This document shows positions 9,683-17,924 of a DNA stretch of 62,165 bases, piece by piece. Below the pieces are notes generated by a model. The model was not told the origin of the DNA. It made no database searches and was given only the letters and a program-made list of their open reading frames with translations. The stretch covers positions 1 to 62,165 of the forward strand of contig DEKU01000043.1 in assembly GCA_002354035.1 (NCBI GenBank). The letters are read 5' to 3'. The position numbers were made by a program, and so were the translations under genes. Numbering within the stretch: the first letter of the stretch is position 1; every line of letters begins with the position of its first letter. This DNA is from Bacteroidales bacterium UBA2714 (GTDB taxonomy: Bacteria > Bacteroidota > Bacteroidia > Bacteroidales > P3).

Positions 9683-9715
9683 ACAAAATACAAAGTAAAT
9701 AGAAAGTAAATAGAA
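9683..9715. repeat. 11-bp tandem direct repeats
   Basis: AGTAAATAGAA occurs twice back to back (9694-9704, 9705-9715), preceded by a degenerate copy (9683-9693, 8 of 11 matching). On the opposite strand the unit reads TTCTATTTACT, nearly the same as the TTCTATTTAGT repeats at 41440-41483. The 11-bp period is one DNA turn, which suggests a repeated protein-binding site. Confidence 0.6.
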
Positions 9716-10145
9716 AATATATGTAAGACAAGTTGAAAAAAAAAGGCAAGTGTACGGATTATCCCGGAGCGGACTGGCCCGAGCCAGCCTTGAGTCATAA
9801 CCCTGACTGGCATGGAGCGGCAAAGCCACAGCAATTACTCAAGCTTTTTGGAGCTGTCTGTTTTGGCCGTAACGGAATATGACGACCGATGGAGGAGGCG
9901 ACATCCGACTGCGGACGCGGGAAAAAGGCTGCGACGAGCCATCGCGACGATGAAAAGTCACAGCCTCGGGGAAAAAAATTTCATGCCATTTTTTTGCTTG
10001 TCCAGAACAGCTGAAACACAACAAGCGCAAAGGTTTGCCGTTAAGGCCGGGCAGCTTGGGCTGCGACAGAAAAAGAAAAAAAAACAAACCTAATGTTAAA
10101 AACAAGGGGCTATATGCACCCAAGAGAGCAAAAGACAAACAAAAA

Positions 10146-10628
10146 ATGGACAGCAACAGAGAGATAGCCTTCAACCAGCTATTGTCACGGCACCGAAATA
10201 TGCTCTGGCAGATGTGCCAGGACTACCGGTACAGTGCGGCGTGGGAAGTGGAAGACGCTTTTCAGGAGGTGCTGATAGTGCTGTGGCGAGACTTTGAGCA
10301 GTTTGAGGGCCGCTCGTCGGAGAAGACGTGGGTGTACAGGGTGGCGACAAATACCCTCATGATGCTGAAACGCAAAATCAGCAACCAGCCACAAGGCGAG
10401 GCACCAGCACAGGAGGACTCGGCAGCACCCGACACAGAAAACTACAACCTACTGATGCAGCTGGTGGACAACCTGGGCGGCAAAGACAGCCAGATAGTCC
10501 ATGCCTATCTCGACGGATTCGAATATAAGGAGATAGCCGAGATGCACAACATGAATGAAGGGGCTGTGGCCATGAGAATCTCACGGGCAAAGAAGAAATT
10601 GAGAAAACAATACAGCGATTTATTATAA
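10146..10628 (+). CDS. ECF-type RNA polymerase sigma factor
   Basis: 160 aa from ATG 10146 (MDSNREIAFNQLL). Longer in-frame readings upstream run through poly-A and lack sigma features. Region 2 is visible as WQMCQDYRYSAAWEVEDAFQEVLIVLWRDF with the downstream TWVYRVATNTLM helix. Region 4 is VHAYLDGFEYKEIAEMHNM followed by EGAVAMRISRAKKKLRKQY, a DNA-binding helix-turn-helix. It should direct polymerase to a small regulon. The 22-nt gap to a membrane protein gene and an 11-nt gap to a lipoprotein gene indicate a three-gene operon closed by the hairpin at 11779. Confidence 0.92.
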   Translation: MDSNREIAFNQLLSRHRNMLWQMCQDYRYSAAWEVEDAFQEVLIVLWRDFEQFEGRSSEKTWVYRVATNTLMMLKRKISNQPQGEAPAQEDSAAPDTENYNLLMQLVDNLGGKDSQIVHAYLDGFEYKEIAEMHNMNEGAVAMRISRAKKKLRKQYSDLL

Positions 10629-10650
10629 GACATACAACAACAAGAGCAAT

Positions 10651-11022
10651 ATGAACAAGGATTTTGACCAACTATGGAATAAGCGCCGGGCACGGCAGTG
10701 GGCTTCCTGCCCGCTGAGCGACGAGGCCCTCGCGGGCATGATAAAGAAAGCCGTGGAAAGCCCACGGCCCGCAGAGACGGAGCATGTGGAGCTGACGCCC
10801 AAACGGATAAGGCTGAACGGCCGGATAGTGGGCTGGACAGCGGCGGCGGCCTGCGCGGCACTGGTGGCCCTGCCCATCAGCAACCGGATGAGATACACGG
10901 TGGACGGAGTGAGGGTGGCAAAGGTGAGTTACAACAACCAGAAAGTGATGATGGTGTGCAACAACAATTGCAATGCCAATACCGTCTTGGCATCGTTCGA
11001 CGACTATCTGAAACACATTTAA
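10651..11022 (+). CDS. single-pass membrane protein, probable anti-sigma factor
   Basis: 123 aa with an N-terminal soluble part (1-55), one membrane helix (about 59-76, IVGWTAAAACAALVALPI) and a short C-terminal periplasmic part containing the Cys pair CNNNC. Position directly after an ECF sigma gene and this topology (cytoplasmic N-terminus, one helix) are typical of anti-sigma proteins. No zinc-binding anti-sigma signature is visible, so the role rests on context. Confidence 0.7.
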   Translation: MNKDFDQLWNKRRARQWASCPLSDEALAGMIKKAVESPRPAETEHVELTPKRIRLNGRIVGWTAAAACAALVALPISNRMRYTVDGVRVAKVSYNNQKVMMVCNNNCNANTVLASFDDYLKHI

Positions 11023-11033
11023 CTGAGTTGAGT

Positions 11034-11753
11034 ATGAAAAGGTTATTGATAATAGGAATACTGATAAGCTTGTGCATCGCGGCATGCAGTCGGCCCGAGA
11101 GCGAGGCCATGACGGCAGCCATGGAGATGTACAAGAAGTACGCCGACCGGTCGGAGAAGCTGACGGTGGCCTACATCGGCAACTTCGAGGCCGAGGGCGG
11201 GGTGTACAACGCCGTGATGTTCCAGGCTCAGGACAGCGCGGAATGGGAATGGCTGCAAGAAGAGTTCGGCCTGAAGAGCGACATGATGATGATGCCCAGC
11301 ATGGGGCAGAACATGATAGTGACGTCGGTGAAGATTGACAGCACTATGCAGTTTGCCAGCGAGGAGGAACTGATGGCGTATGTGGACAGCCTGACCAAAG
11401 AGATCATGGCCGGAGCCACAGGAAACCCCGACGCGGGCGAGGGCATGGCCATGAACGGAATGCCACTCCTGTCGATGGAGGAGCTGCAACGGATGGGCGT
11501 GATTGACTCGGGGGCTGTGGAGTCGGGCATGCTGGCGATGGATGGAACCCTGGGCGAGATAGACACTGAAATGCTGAACCAGCATCAGAAGTTGATGGAC
11601 ATGACCGACGAACACCAAAACACGGGCTATGTGATTGGCTCCGATGCGGAAGCGATGACCCTATGGCTGTTCTTCTACAACACGCCCGAGGAGCAGAACA
11701 GACTGATGCGAAAGCTGTATAAGCGCTATGGCGCCGGGGAGATGCCAAGATAG
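11034..11753 (+). CDS. lipoprotein of unknown function in ECF sigma operon
   Basis: 239 aa from ATG 11034 (MKRLLIIGILISLCIAAC), a lipoprotein signal with C18 acylated. The mature protein is acidic and Met-rich (MMMMPSMGQNM near residue 85), without a recognised domain. The start 11 nt after the preceding gene, together with the signal peptide, rules out the much longer in-frame reading that overlaps that gene. Probably the effector or sensor partner of the sigma/anti-sigma pair. Confidence 0.78.
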   Translation: MKRLLIIGILISLCIAACSRPESEAMTAAMEMYKKYADRSEKLTVAYIGNFEAEGGVYNAVMFQAQDSAEWEWLQEEFGLKSDMMMMPSMGQNMIVTSVKIDSTMQFASEEELMAYVDSLTKEIMAGATGNPDAGEGMAMNGMPLLSMEELQRMGVIDSGAVESGMLAMDGTLGEIDTEMLNQHQKLMDMTDEHQNTGYVIGSDAEAMTLWLFFYNTPEEQNRLMRKLYKRYGAGEMPR

Positions 11754-11778
11754 CCAACCCCGCAACGCAAGCAGAAAG

Positions 11779-11811
11779 CATAAGGCTGGAGAGAGGCTCT
11801 CCAGCCTTATG
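11779..11811 (+). terminator. strong hairpin after ECF operon
   Basis: A perfect 15-bp inverted repeat (CATAAGGCTGGAGAG / CTCTCCAGCCTTATG) with a 3-nt loop lies 25 nt after the stop. The T-rich tail is short. Confidence 0.65.
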
Positions 11812-11846
11812 TGGTTTAGAGGAGAGGGCCGATGGAAAGAAAAAAA

Positions 11847-11876
11847 GTTGTATGTGAGTTTTTTTTTGTATTTTTG
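11847..11876 (+). promoter_or_regulatory. promoter of Cys-lipoprotein operon
   Basis: GTTG at 11847-11850 (-33-like) and TATTTTTG at 11869-11876 (perfect -7), 18 bp apart and 25 nt before the first start codon. With the hairpin at 11779 and terminator at 13692 this delimits a four-gene unit. Confidence 0.65.
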
Positions 11877-11901
11877 CAATCTGAAAATAGTTTGAATAAT
11901 C

Positions 11902-12150
11902 ATGAAGAAAAGAATCTTGTTAGTGGCCTCGGCGTTGCTGTTGCTGACGGTTTCGTGCAATAAGGAGAAGAATTGCCGCTGCGCAGTGACGAACACGCAG
12001 ACGGTGCGCATCATCACATTAAAAGGTGGCAATTGCCACGACTTCACGTATGTGCGCTATCGTGATGTGTTGGACCAACTGCATGTGGACACGGTGGTGT
12101 GCACCGACTATCCGTTTGAGGCCGACACGGCAATAGTGTATAACGATTAA
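11902..12150 (+). CDS. Cys-rich mini-lipoprotein (paralog 1 of 3)
   Basis: 82 aa. The lipobox LTVSC makes C19 the acylated residue, and the mature N-terminus reads CNKEKNCRC. Two further Cys follow (GGNCHDF and VVCTDY). The layout of lipid-Cys, CxC, Cys, Cys is shared with the genes at 12171 and 13343, although overall identity is low, which points to paralogs. The CxC motif suggests redox or metal binding, but I recognise no named family. It is first in a tight operon with a thioredoxin-fused membrane protein. Confidence 0.8.
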   Translation: MKKRILLVASALLLLTVSCNKEKNCRCAVTNTQTVRIITLKGGNCHDFTYVRYRDVLDQLHVDTVVCTDYPFEADTAIVYND

Positions 12151-12170
12151 CCCAAGGGAGGAACAACAGA

Positions 12171-12431
12171 ATGAAGAAGACAATGATAGTGCTGGCCGCC
12201 GTGGCCATGCTGACCGCCGTTGCGGGCTGCTCGAAGAATTCGCGCTGCAAATGCCAGGCTGTGGACGCCGTGGACGCCCAGGGAAGGCCTCTGGTGACCT
12301 ATCTGGATGTGGAATCGGCATCGACATGCAAGAAGGTGACCCGGCTGGGCTTTGAGCAACAGTTGGAAGGTCAATATGTGAGGGATGTGTATGTGGTGAA
12401 GTGCGAAAGCTGGTCCGATGACAACCTATAG
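12171..12431 (+). CDS. Cys-rich mini-lipoprotein (paralog 2 of 3)
   Basis: 86 aa. Lipobox AVAGC (C20 acylated), mature N-terminus CSKNSRCKC, then STCKKV and a near-terminal VVKCESW. The Cys spacing (+6, +8 after the lipid Cys) is identical to paralog 1. It starts 20 nt after the preceding stop and overlaps the next gene by 14 nt, so translation is coupled. Function unknown. Confidence 0.8.
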   Translation: MKKTMIVLAAVAMLTAVAGCSKNSRCKCQAVDAVDAQGRPLVTYLDVESASTCKKVTRLGFEQQLEGQYVRDVYVVKCESWSDDNL

Positions 12432-13362
12432 AAGCAAACCGGCACGGGTGGCCGCCGTGGCACTGAGGATGGCACTGGGTGCTTTCTTTATCGTGTCGGC
12501 TGTGGGCAAGCTGCTGAGCATCGACGAGTTTGAGATATACCTCTTCTCGTATGACGTGCTTTCGCTGCGGGTCTCGATGTTTATGGCACGGGTGGTAATA
12601 GTGTGCGAGGCGCTGGTGGGCATCGGGCTGATAGCCAACGTGTGGAATAGGTTTGTGAATGTGTGTGCCCTGCTTATGATGGCGGGGTTTACTGTATTTT
12701 TGTGTTTGAGTGCACTGGCGGGCAGGACGGACAGCTGCCACTGCATGGGGTCGATGATAGAGATGAACCCCCAGCAGTCGATTGTCAAGAATGCCGTGCT
12801 GATTGTGCTGCTGCTGGTGGCAGCGCGGGCTAAGCCGTGGTCGTGGAAGCCGCGATGGTTTGTGTGGCTGCCTGTGGTGCTGGCCCCGACGATAGGGGTG
12901 TTTGTGCTTTCGGCACCGGACAGTTGGCTTTTCGGCCCCGCCGAGGAGCTTTACAACCGCGAGGAGCTGGACCACGCCTTGGCTCCCGAGGGCGAGCTGC
13001 ACCCGGTCGGGCTGGAGGAGGGAAGACATGTGGTGGCCTTTTTGTCGCCGGGATGTGCTTTCTGCCACATGGCTGACGAGAAGCTGACCCATATCTGCCA
13101 GCGCAATGATCTGGACGAAGAGGCTTTTGTCTGTTTCGTGCCGACGATGGACAGCACGCTTTCGCCCCTGAGCATTGACACGGTATCGTTTTTGCACAAC
13201 AGCTATCGGCTGACCAACATGACGTTTGCCTTGATTACATACGGACAGCGGCCTATGGTGTTTTTGATGGATGACGGGGAGGTGAAGGCCACATGCCACT
13301 ACCGAAATATTGATGAACAACAGATTGTTGCCTTTTTGAATCATGAAGATGAAGAAGAATAA
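12418..13362 (+). CDS. MauE/DoxX-like membrane protein fused to a thioredoxin-like domain
   Basis: 314 aa. Residues 10-165 contain about five membrane helices of the DoxX/MauE type with a C107-x-C109 motif (TDSCHCMGSM), equivalent to the CGCFG of MauE-like proteins. Residues about 180-310 form a thioredoxin-like domain with C213-AF-C216 (SPGCAFCHMAD) and RPMVFLMDDGEV, where the cis-Pro is expected. This arrangement suggests electrons pass from the membrane Cys pair to an extracytoplasmic CxxC. Overlap with both neighbouring Cys-lipoprotein genes makes these the likely redox partners (inference). Confidence 0.85.
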   Translation: MTTYRSKPARVAAVALRMALGAFFIVSAVGKLLSIDEFEIYLFSYDVLSLRVSMFMARVVIVCEALVGIGLIANVWNRFVNVCALLMMAGFTVFLCLSALAGRTDSCHCMGSMIEMNPQQSIVKNAVLIVLLLVAARAKPWSWKPRWFVWLPVVLAPTIGVFVLSAPDSWLFGPAEELYNREELDHALAPEGELHPVGLEEGRHVVAFLSPGCAFCHMADEKLTHICQRNDLDEEAFVCFVPTMDSTLSPLSIDTVSFLHNSYRLTNMTFALITYGQRPMVFLMDDGEVKATCHYRNIDEQQIVAFLNHEDEEE

Positions 13363-13582
13363 TTGGACAGGACTGAGAACTGTGGTGGCCGTGGCACTGG
13401 TGGCGGCAGTGTGCGTGGGGACAGTGGGATGCAACAAACGGTGCCGCTGCACCAAGAACAACATGAAGGTGGACTATTACACCCCCGATGAGCTGGACGA
13501 GCGCGGGAAGACTTGCGCCGAGATGGAGTATCTGGAGGGGTTGGCCACGAAGTACTACAGCCTGTGCGAGTGGGAATACTGA
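13343..13582 (+). CDS. Cys-rich mini-lipoprotein (paralog 3 of 3)
   Basis: 79 aa, or 77 if the ATG at 13349 is used. Lipobox GTVGC (C30 acylated), mature N-terminus CNKRCRC, then KTCAEM and a near-terminal SLCEWEY that parallels VKCESW of paralog 2. The spacing after the lipid Cys is +4, +6, two residues shorter than in the other two. It overlaps the end of the thioredoxin-fusion gene by 20 nt. Last gene of the operon. Confidence 0.8.
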   Translation: MKMKKNNWTGLRTVVAVALVAAVCVGTVGCNKRCRCTKNNMKVDYYTPDELDERGKTCAEMEYLEGLATKYYSLCEWEY

Positions 13583-13691
13583 TTGCGTAGGCTGGCGTGT
13601 TTTTCGAGGTGCGGAAGCCTCTTTACGAACAGCTTACGGGGGCGATGACACCTTGCGACAATCCAAGATTATAGTTTTAGCTACCATACTG

Positions 13692-13716
13692 AAGCGCCGA
13701 AGCGGCGCTTTTTTTA
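13692..13716 (+). terminator. intrinsic terminator
   Basis: AAGCGCC / GGCGCTT stem with a 5-nt loop and a run of seven T. Closes the Cys-lipoprotein operon. Confidence 0.8.
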
Positions 13717-13823
13717 TCTCCCATGCTCAAATCCAATAACGCGCCACGATTGTTCTGACGCGGAGGGCATGAGACGGCCGGGTGGTCCGGCCGATGGCAG
13801 AGGGAGATTGGACAACAGGGGGG

Positions 13824-16409
13824 TTACCTGAGGAGGGTGACTGTGCCGGTGAGGGTTTTCCAGGATTGGTCGTGGGTGTCGACATACCGGACATAATAGA
13901 CATAGGAGCCTTGGGGGCAGGGAACGCCGTTGCGGGTGCCATCCCAATGGCCGGAAAGGCCATCGAAACGGGTCACGAAATCGCCCCTGCGGTCGTAGAT
14001 GGCTACTTCGGCCTGGAGGATATGGTGGCTGCAGGTGAGCGCAAAGCGGTTGTTGGTGCCTTGTGTGGGGGTGAAGACATTGGGGACGAGTACCCATGTG
14101 CTGTCGATGGGCGGTTCGCCCCAGTTGGGGATGGCGTTGAGGGTGTAGTAAATGATGCTGTCGCAGGAGTCGTTGATGGGGATATAGATGGGATAGTTGG
14201 TGACCTCGTGGTTGAATTGGATACCGTTGAAGGTGTGGGGGAAGTCTTCGGTCGAGATGGTCTGGGTGACCCAGTTGCAGTGGGGGCACACGGTGAGGTC
14301 GATGATCCAGAGGGTGTCGCAGCCCGTGGTGGTCCAGTAGGTGGTGAAGGTGTGAGTGTCGGTGGTGGTGTATTCATGGTCCCGGAACAGGAAAGAGCCT
14401 TCGCAGACAGTGGCCGTGATGGTGGTGTCGACATGTCCGCCAAAGGGGAGGGTGACGGAGAGGGTGTCGGGGGTGCGGGTGAAACAGCCTTCGTCTTCGT
14501 AGATGAAAATGGCGCGGACGGTATAGACACCCGGAGCAGGGAAAGTGTGAGGCACGGTTCCTCGGTATTGGGGGTCGTGATGGGAGAAAGCGAGGCGGGT
14601 GCCGTCGCCGAAGTCCCAGAGAAGACTGTCGGCAGGACGGTTGTTTACCGCCCTGAAGTCGATATGGTCGAAGTGGCACCAGAGGGTGTCGTCGGGCAGG
14701 GAGTCGGCGGGACGGTTGTTTACATAGAGGAAGACACCGCCAGGCTGGAGGTGGGGCAAGTTGAAAATGGCCGTCTCATGGGTGGCAAAGGATGCCTGGA
14801 CAGCCATGAATCGCCTGTCGGTGACACTCTTGATGCGATGGGTGCCCTCAGAGTTGAAGGAATGGGTGTAGGGAAACCGGGCAAAGCTGAAGGGGGTGCC
14901 AGAGATAGGGTTGAAATAGGAGGCCACGGGGTAGTCGTCGATGCGAAGGGAGGCGACATCTTCGGTGTGGGCAAAGACATAGAGGGTATGGCGACGCACA
15001 GCACGGTTGTTGTTTTCATCGACATTGGTGATGGTGCCGTAGTTGATCTGTCCATGGTGCCACCATTCCTCGGGGATAACGGCATAGCTGGCCTCGTCAC
15101 TTATAGCGGCTCCATCTGAGTAGTTTTTCACGATGGCGGGCTTGGATGTTTCGATATAGAAAGGACCGTCGTCGTCCCGCAAAACACTCATCTTAAACCA
15201 AAAGGTTTGGCCCTTGTGGATTGTAAAGCGGCGTATATCCGTAATACCTCTATCAGCATCGAGAATGGAGATCTCCGTGCTGTCGTGCAGGGCTGTGATG
15301 CGAGTGTATACATTCGGAGTGTTGTAGAGATTTGGAATTAGGAACTTTGTGCCTGCGTACCGGACAGGGACCACTTGGGAGAGAATCATATCGGAAGTCC
15401 CACCATCGTAATAGGATGGGATGTAAACTCGCGAACCACCTTCGAAGACTGCTATACGTTTGCAATCGCGCGCTTTGATATGGGTACCTGACAGATCAAC
15501 ACAGAAGGTGTCAATTTTAAGCTCATCGCGGCTGAATGACCGGTCGTTGAAAACAGGTCTATACCGTCGACGGAGAAGAATGGAAGCATAAGCGGTATAG
15601 GGATAATAGTATGGGGGAAAAAGAGGATAGTACTTTTCTCGTACGTTGGCAGCCGCCATGTGGTACAATTGCCCTGCGTTGAGGAGGACGGTGACTGTAT
15701 CGCCTCGGCTCCGGCCAACCAGATCAGGGTCGGAAAGGACAATGTCGACCACAGTGCTGTCCTCTGTAGCTACGATATCAATAGTTTGGCCATACGGGCT
15801 GGAGACAAGAAAGGTAACATCAACCGTTGGCAATTGAATACTATCTCGAGGTATCGGGGATAGTATTATGGTGTCTTCATATACTGTTGGGTAAACCTGT
15901 ATTACATACTCGTCGCGGAGCATTTCGGTGGGTATGACGTTTGCCGCATCGCCTACTCCCTGACTGTTGATAAAAACGAAAAGACTGATGGTGTCGGTGC
16001 TGTAGACATGAAAGCCCCGGGGCTGGGGTTTGTTCATCAGGGCATTGGTATAATGAGCATTGTGGACAAGGGGATATGGGAAATATATTGTATCGACAAT
16101 CCGCGAAATATTATCAAAGGGGATAGTGATGTAGTTGGTGTCGGGACCACACATCTGACGGTGCATGATGTGGACCGTTTTCCACCAATCCAGCTGCGGG
16201 GCTTCGACGGTGACATCACAATCGCGTTCCGACACTACGTAAAGAGTGACTAAATTGCGGTTGAGGCCGCTGACAGTGCGGGGGAAGCAGACCCAGAAGT
16301 CTGTGCCCTGTGTGGCGAACTGCTCACCACAATGGTCGTAGGGGTTGTCGGGCTGTGCCATGCCAGCCAACGAGGCTATGACCGCAAAGAGAAGTAATAA
16401 CTTTTTCAT
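13824..16409 (-). CDS. T9SS type-B surface protein with IgGFc-binding-like and PKD domains
   Basis: 861 aa. Signal peptide 1-19 (MKKLLLLFAVIASLAGMAQ). Residues about 25-480 resemble the IgGFc-binding N-terminal domain (GTDFWVCFP near the start is its usual opening). A PKD domain follows (SLLWDFGDGTRLAFSH... HTFPAPGVYTVRAI). The last 90 residues (VLVPNVFTPTQGTNNRF... DGTRNGVPCPQGSYVYYVRY) are the gliding-motility-associated (CHU_C) domain, the T9SS type-B signal. The phrase VNNRPADSL occurs twice about 29 residues apart. It follows the flippase gene by 21 nt on the same strand. Probably a cell-surface adhesin or structural protein. Confidence 0.92.
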   Translation of the reverse strand: MKKLLLLFAVIASLAGMAQPDNPYDHCGEQFATQGTDFWVCFPRTVSGLNRNLVTLYVVSERDCDVTVEAPQLDWWKTVHIMHRQMCGPDTNYITIPFDNISRIVDTIYFPYPLVHNAHYTNALMNKPQPRGFHVYSTDTISLFVFINSQGVGDAANVIPTEMLRDEYVIQVYPTVYEDTIILSPIPRDSIQLPTVDVTFLVSSPYGQTIDIVATEDSTVVDIVLSDPDLVGRSRGDTVTVLLNAGQLYHMAAANVREKYYPLFPPYYYPYTAYASILLRRRYRPVFNDRSFSRDELKIDTFCVDLSGTHIKARDCKRIAVFEGGSRVYIPSYYDGGTSDMILSQVVPVRYAGTKFLIPNLYNTPNVYTRITALHDSTEISILDADRGITDIRRFTIHKGQTFWFKMSVLRDDDGPFYIETSKPAIVKNYSDGAAISDEASYAVIPEEWWHHGQINYGTITNVDENNNRAVRRHTLYVFAHTEDVASLRIDDYPVASYFNPISGTPFSFARFPYTHSFNSEGTHRIKSVTDRRFMAVQASFATHETAIFNLPHLQPGGVFLYVNNRPADSLPDDTLWCHFDHIDFRAVNNRPADSLLWDFGDGTRLAFSHHDPQYRGTVPHTFPAPGVYTVRAIFIYEDEGCFTRTPDTLSVTLPFGGHVDTTITATVCEGSFLFRDHEYTTTDTHTFTTYWTTTGCDTLWIIDLTVCPHCNWVTQTISTEDFPHTFNGIQFNHEVTNYPIYIPINDSCDSIIYYTLNAIPNWGEPPIDSTWVLVPNVFTPTQGTNNRFALTCSHHILQAEVAIYDRRGDFVTRFDGLSGHWDGTRNGVPCPQGSYVYYVRYVDTHDQSWKTLTGTVTLLR

Positions 16410-16430
16410 AATGGCAGGGATTAGGTTACA

Positions 16431-17924
16431 TCACGTCCTATTTTTTATCTTTTGGAGAAGAGGCTTCCACAAAGATTTTTCTTGCCACAGCACGACGGCA
16501 ACATAGAGAACCACCATCAACGTGTTCCACGCCAGCCGCCAGCCAAGGGCCTGGGGCTTGAACCACACGGTGAGACCGTAGAGGACAAGAGCCAGCAGGA
16601 AGTAGGCCAAGATGGTGGGTACATTGTATGGCACAGGGTTGAGACGGCGGCCCACAAAATAGGAGAGCAAGACGCACACCCCATAGCCAGCCACACCACC
16701 CCAGGCGCAGGCCATATAGCCCCAGCGGGGCACACCCACAATGTTGACGGCCAGAAGCACCGCGCATCCGACAGCTGAGAAGATGGCCCCCCACCAAGTC
16801 TTGCCCGAAAGTTTATACCAGAAGGAGAGGTTGAAATAGACGCTCATCAGTATCTCGGCCATCATGACTATGGGCACCACACGCAACCCTTCCCAATAGC
16901 CCGAATCGATGACATATTTGAATATGTCGAGATAAGCCATGACCACAAGGAAGGCCAAAAGGGCAAAGATGACGAAATACTTCATGACTGCGGCCTGGCT
17001 CTCTTTGGCTTCGCGGCTCCGGCCCCCGCCGAAAACAAAAGGCTCATAGGCATAGCGGAAAGCCTGGGTAATCATGGCCATAATCATTGCGATTTTGACA
17101 CAGGCGCCGTATATGCCCAGCTGCACCTCGCCATCAGGCCCGGGGACCAGATGCCTGTAGCAGATTTTGTCGGCCACCTGATTCAGGATGCCCGCGATGC
17201 CCAGCAGGAGCAGAGGCCAGGTGTAGCGCAGCATCTGCTTCACCGTAGGCCAGTCGATGCCATGGCGGAGATGCCGCATCTCAGGCAAGAAACCCAGCGT
17301 GACTCCTGCCGTGCAGATAAGGTTCACCGCAAAGACATACCCCACCTGCCAGTCGGGATTATACCACGACATCCAGGCGGGATGGCCCTGTCCGAGACGG
17401 GGAGCCACCAGAAAAACAAAAAGATTCAGCGCTATATTACATACGATAAACAGCAGCTTCAGCGCGGCGAACTTCCATGCCTGCCCCTTGAAACGGAGCC
17501 ACGCAAAAAAGATAGCCTGAAAGGCATCGAGCGCCACCACGCAACCCATCATCATGACGTATTCGGGGTGGGTAGCATAGCCCATTGCCTGGGTTATGGG
17601 CTGAAGGAAAAGGGCCAGCAGAACTACAAACAGTCCACTGACACCACCCACCGTGAGGGCCGAAGTGGAGAAAACATGCTCCGCCCGGCTCTTATTATTG
17701 TTGGCAAAATAGAAGAAAGTGGTCTCCATGCCGAAAGTGAGGATGACCAGCATCAAAGCCGTGTAGGCATACAGCTCCGTCACCACACCATAGCCCCCCG
17801 ACGAGGCGGCAATCTTATAGGTATAAAGCGGAACCAACAGATAATTGAGGAAACGACCAACTATACTGCTGACTCCGTAAATCATTGTGTCCGAAAACAG
17901 TCTCTTGAGTGAATATTGAGCCAT
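16431..17924 (-). CDS. polysaccharide/oligosaccharide flippase (Wzx/MATE-like, MviN superfamily)
   Basis: 497 aa, almost entirely hydrophobic with about 12-14 membrane helices. The N-terminus MAQYSLKRLFSDTMIYGVSSIVGRFLNYLLVPLYT is typical of Bacteroidota lipid-linked oligosaccharide exporters, which flip undecaprenyl-linked sugar units across the inner membrane. No polymerase or glycosyltransferase cluster surrounds it here, but a sugar-phosphate transferase lies at 23068. Co-transcribed with the downstream type-B surface protein. Confidence 0.92.
   Translation of the reverse strand: MAQYSLKRLFSDTMIYGVSSIVGRFLNYLLVPLYTYKIAASSGGYGVVTELYAYTALMLVILTFGMETTFFYFANNNKSRAEHVFSTSALTVGGVSGLFVVLLALFLQPITQAMGYATHPEYVMMMGCVVALDAFQAIFFAWLRFKGQAWKFAALKLLFIVCNIALNLFVFLVAPRLGQGHPAWMSWYNPDWQVGYVFAVNLICTAGVTLGFLPEMRHLRHGIDWPTVKQMLRYTWPLLLLGIAGILNQVADKICYRHLVPGPDGEVQLGIYGACVKIAMIMAMITQAFRYAYEPFVFGGGRSREAKESQAAVMKYFVIFALLAFLVVMAYLDIFKYVIDSGYWEGLRVVPIVMMAEILMSVYFNLSFWYKLSGKTWWGAIFSAVGCAVLLAVNIVGVPRWGYMACAWGGVAGYGVCVLLSYFVGRRLNPVPYNVPTILAYFLLALVLYGLTVWFKPQALGWRLAWNTLMVVLYVAVVLWQEKSLWKPLLQKIKNRT

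Larger units (their letters stand above)
9380..10145. other. long intergenic region between divergent lipoprotein and sigma-factor genes
   Basis: No convincing gene. It contains a 7-bp inverted repeat (GATTAGA, 9657-9663 / TCTAATC, 9671-9677), two exact 11-bp tandem repeats at 9694-9715 and several A/T tracts. The stretch is long enough for complex regulation of the sigma-factor operon. No tRNA or known riboswitch was recognised. Confidence 0.5.

Noticed and set aside
9812..10093. Possible small protein gene in front of the sigma factor
   Set aside because: The composition is random and basic, with no ribosome-binding region or homology features. Treated as intergenic.
13782..15119. Long plus-strand open frame opposite the T9SS type-B protein
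   Set aside because: It is very Gly/Val/Asp-rich, has no signal or domain, and arises from the codon bias of the true minus-strand gene.
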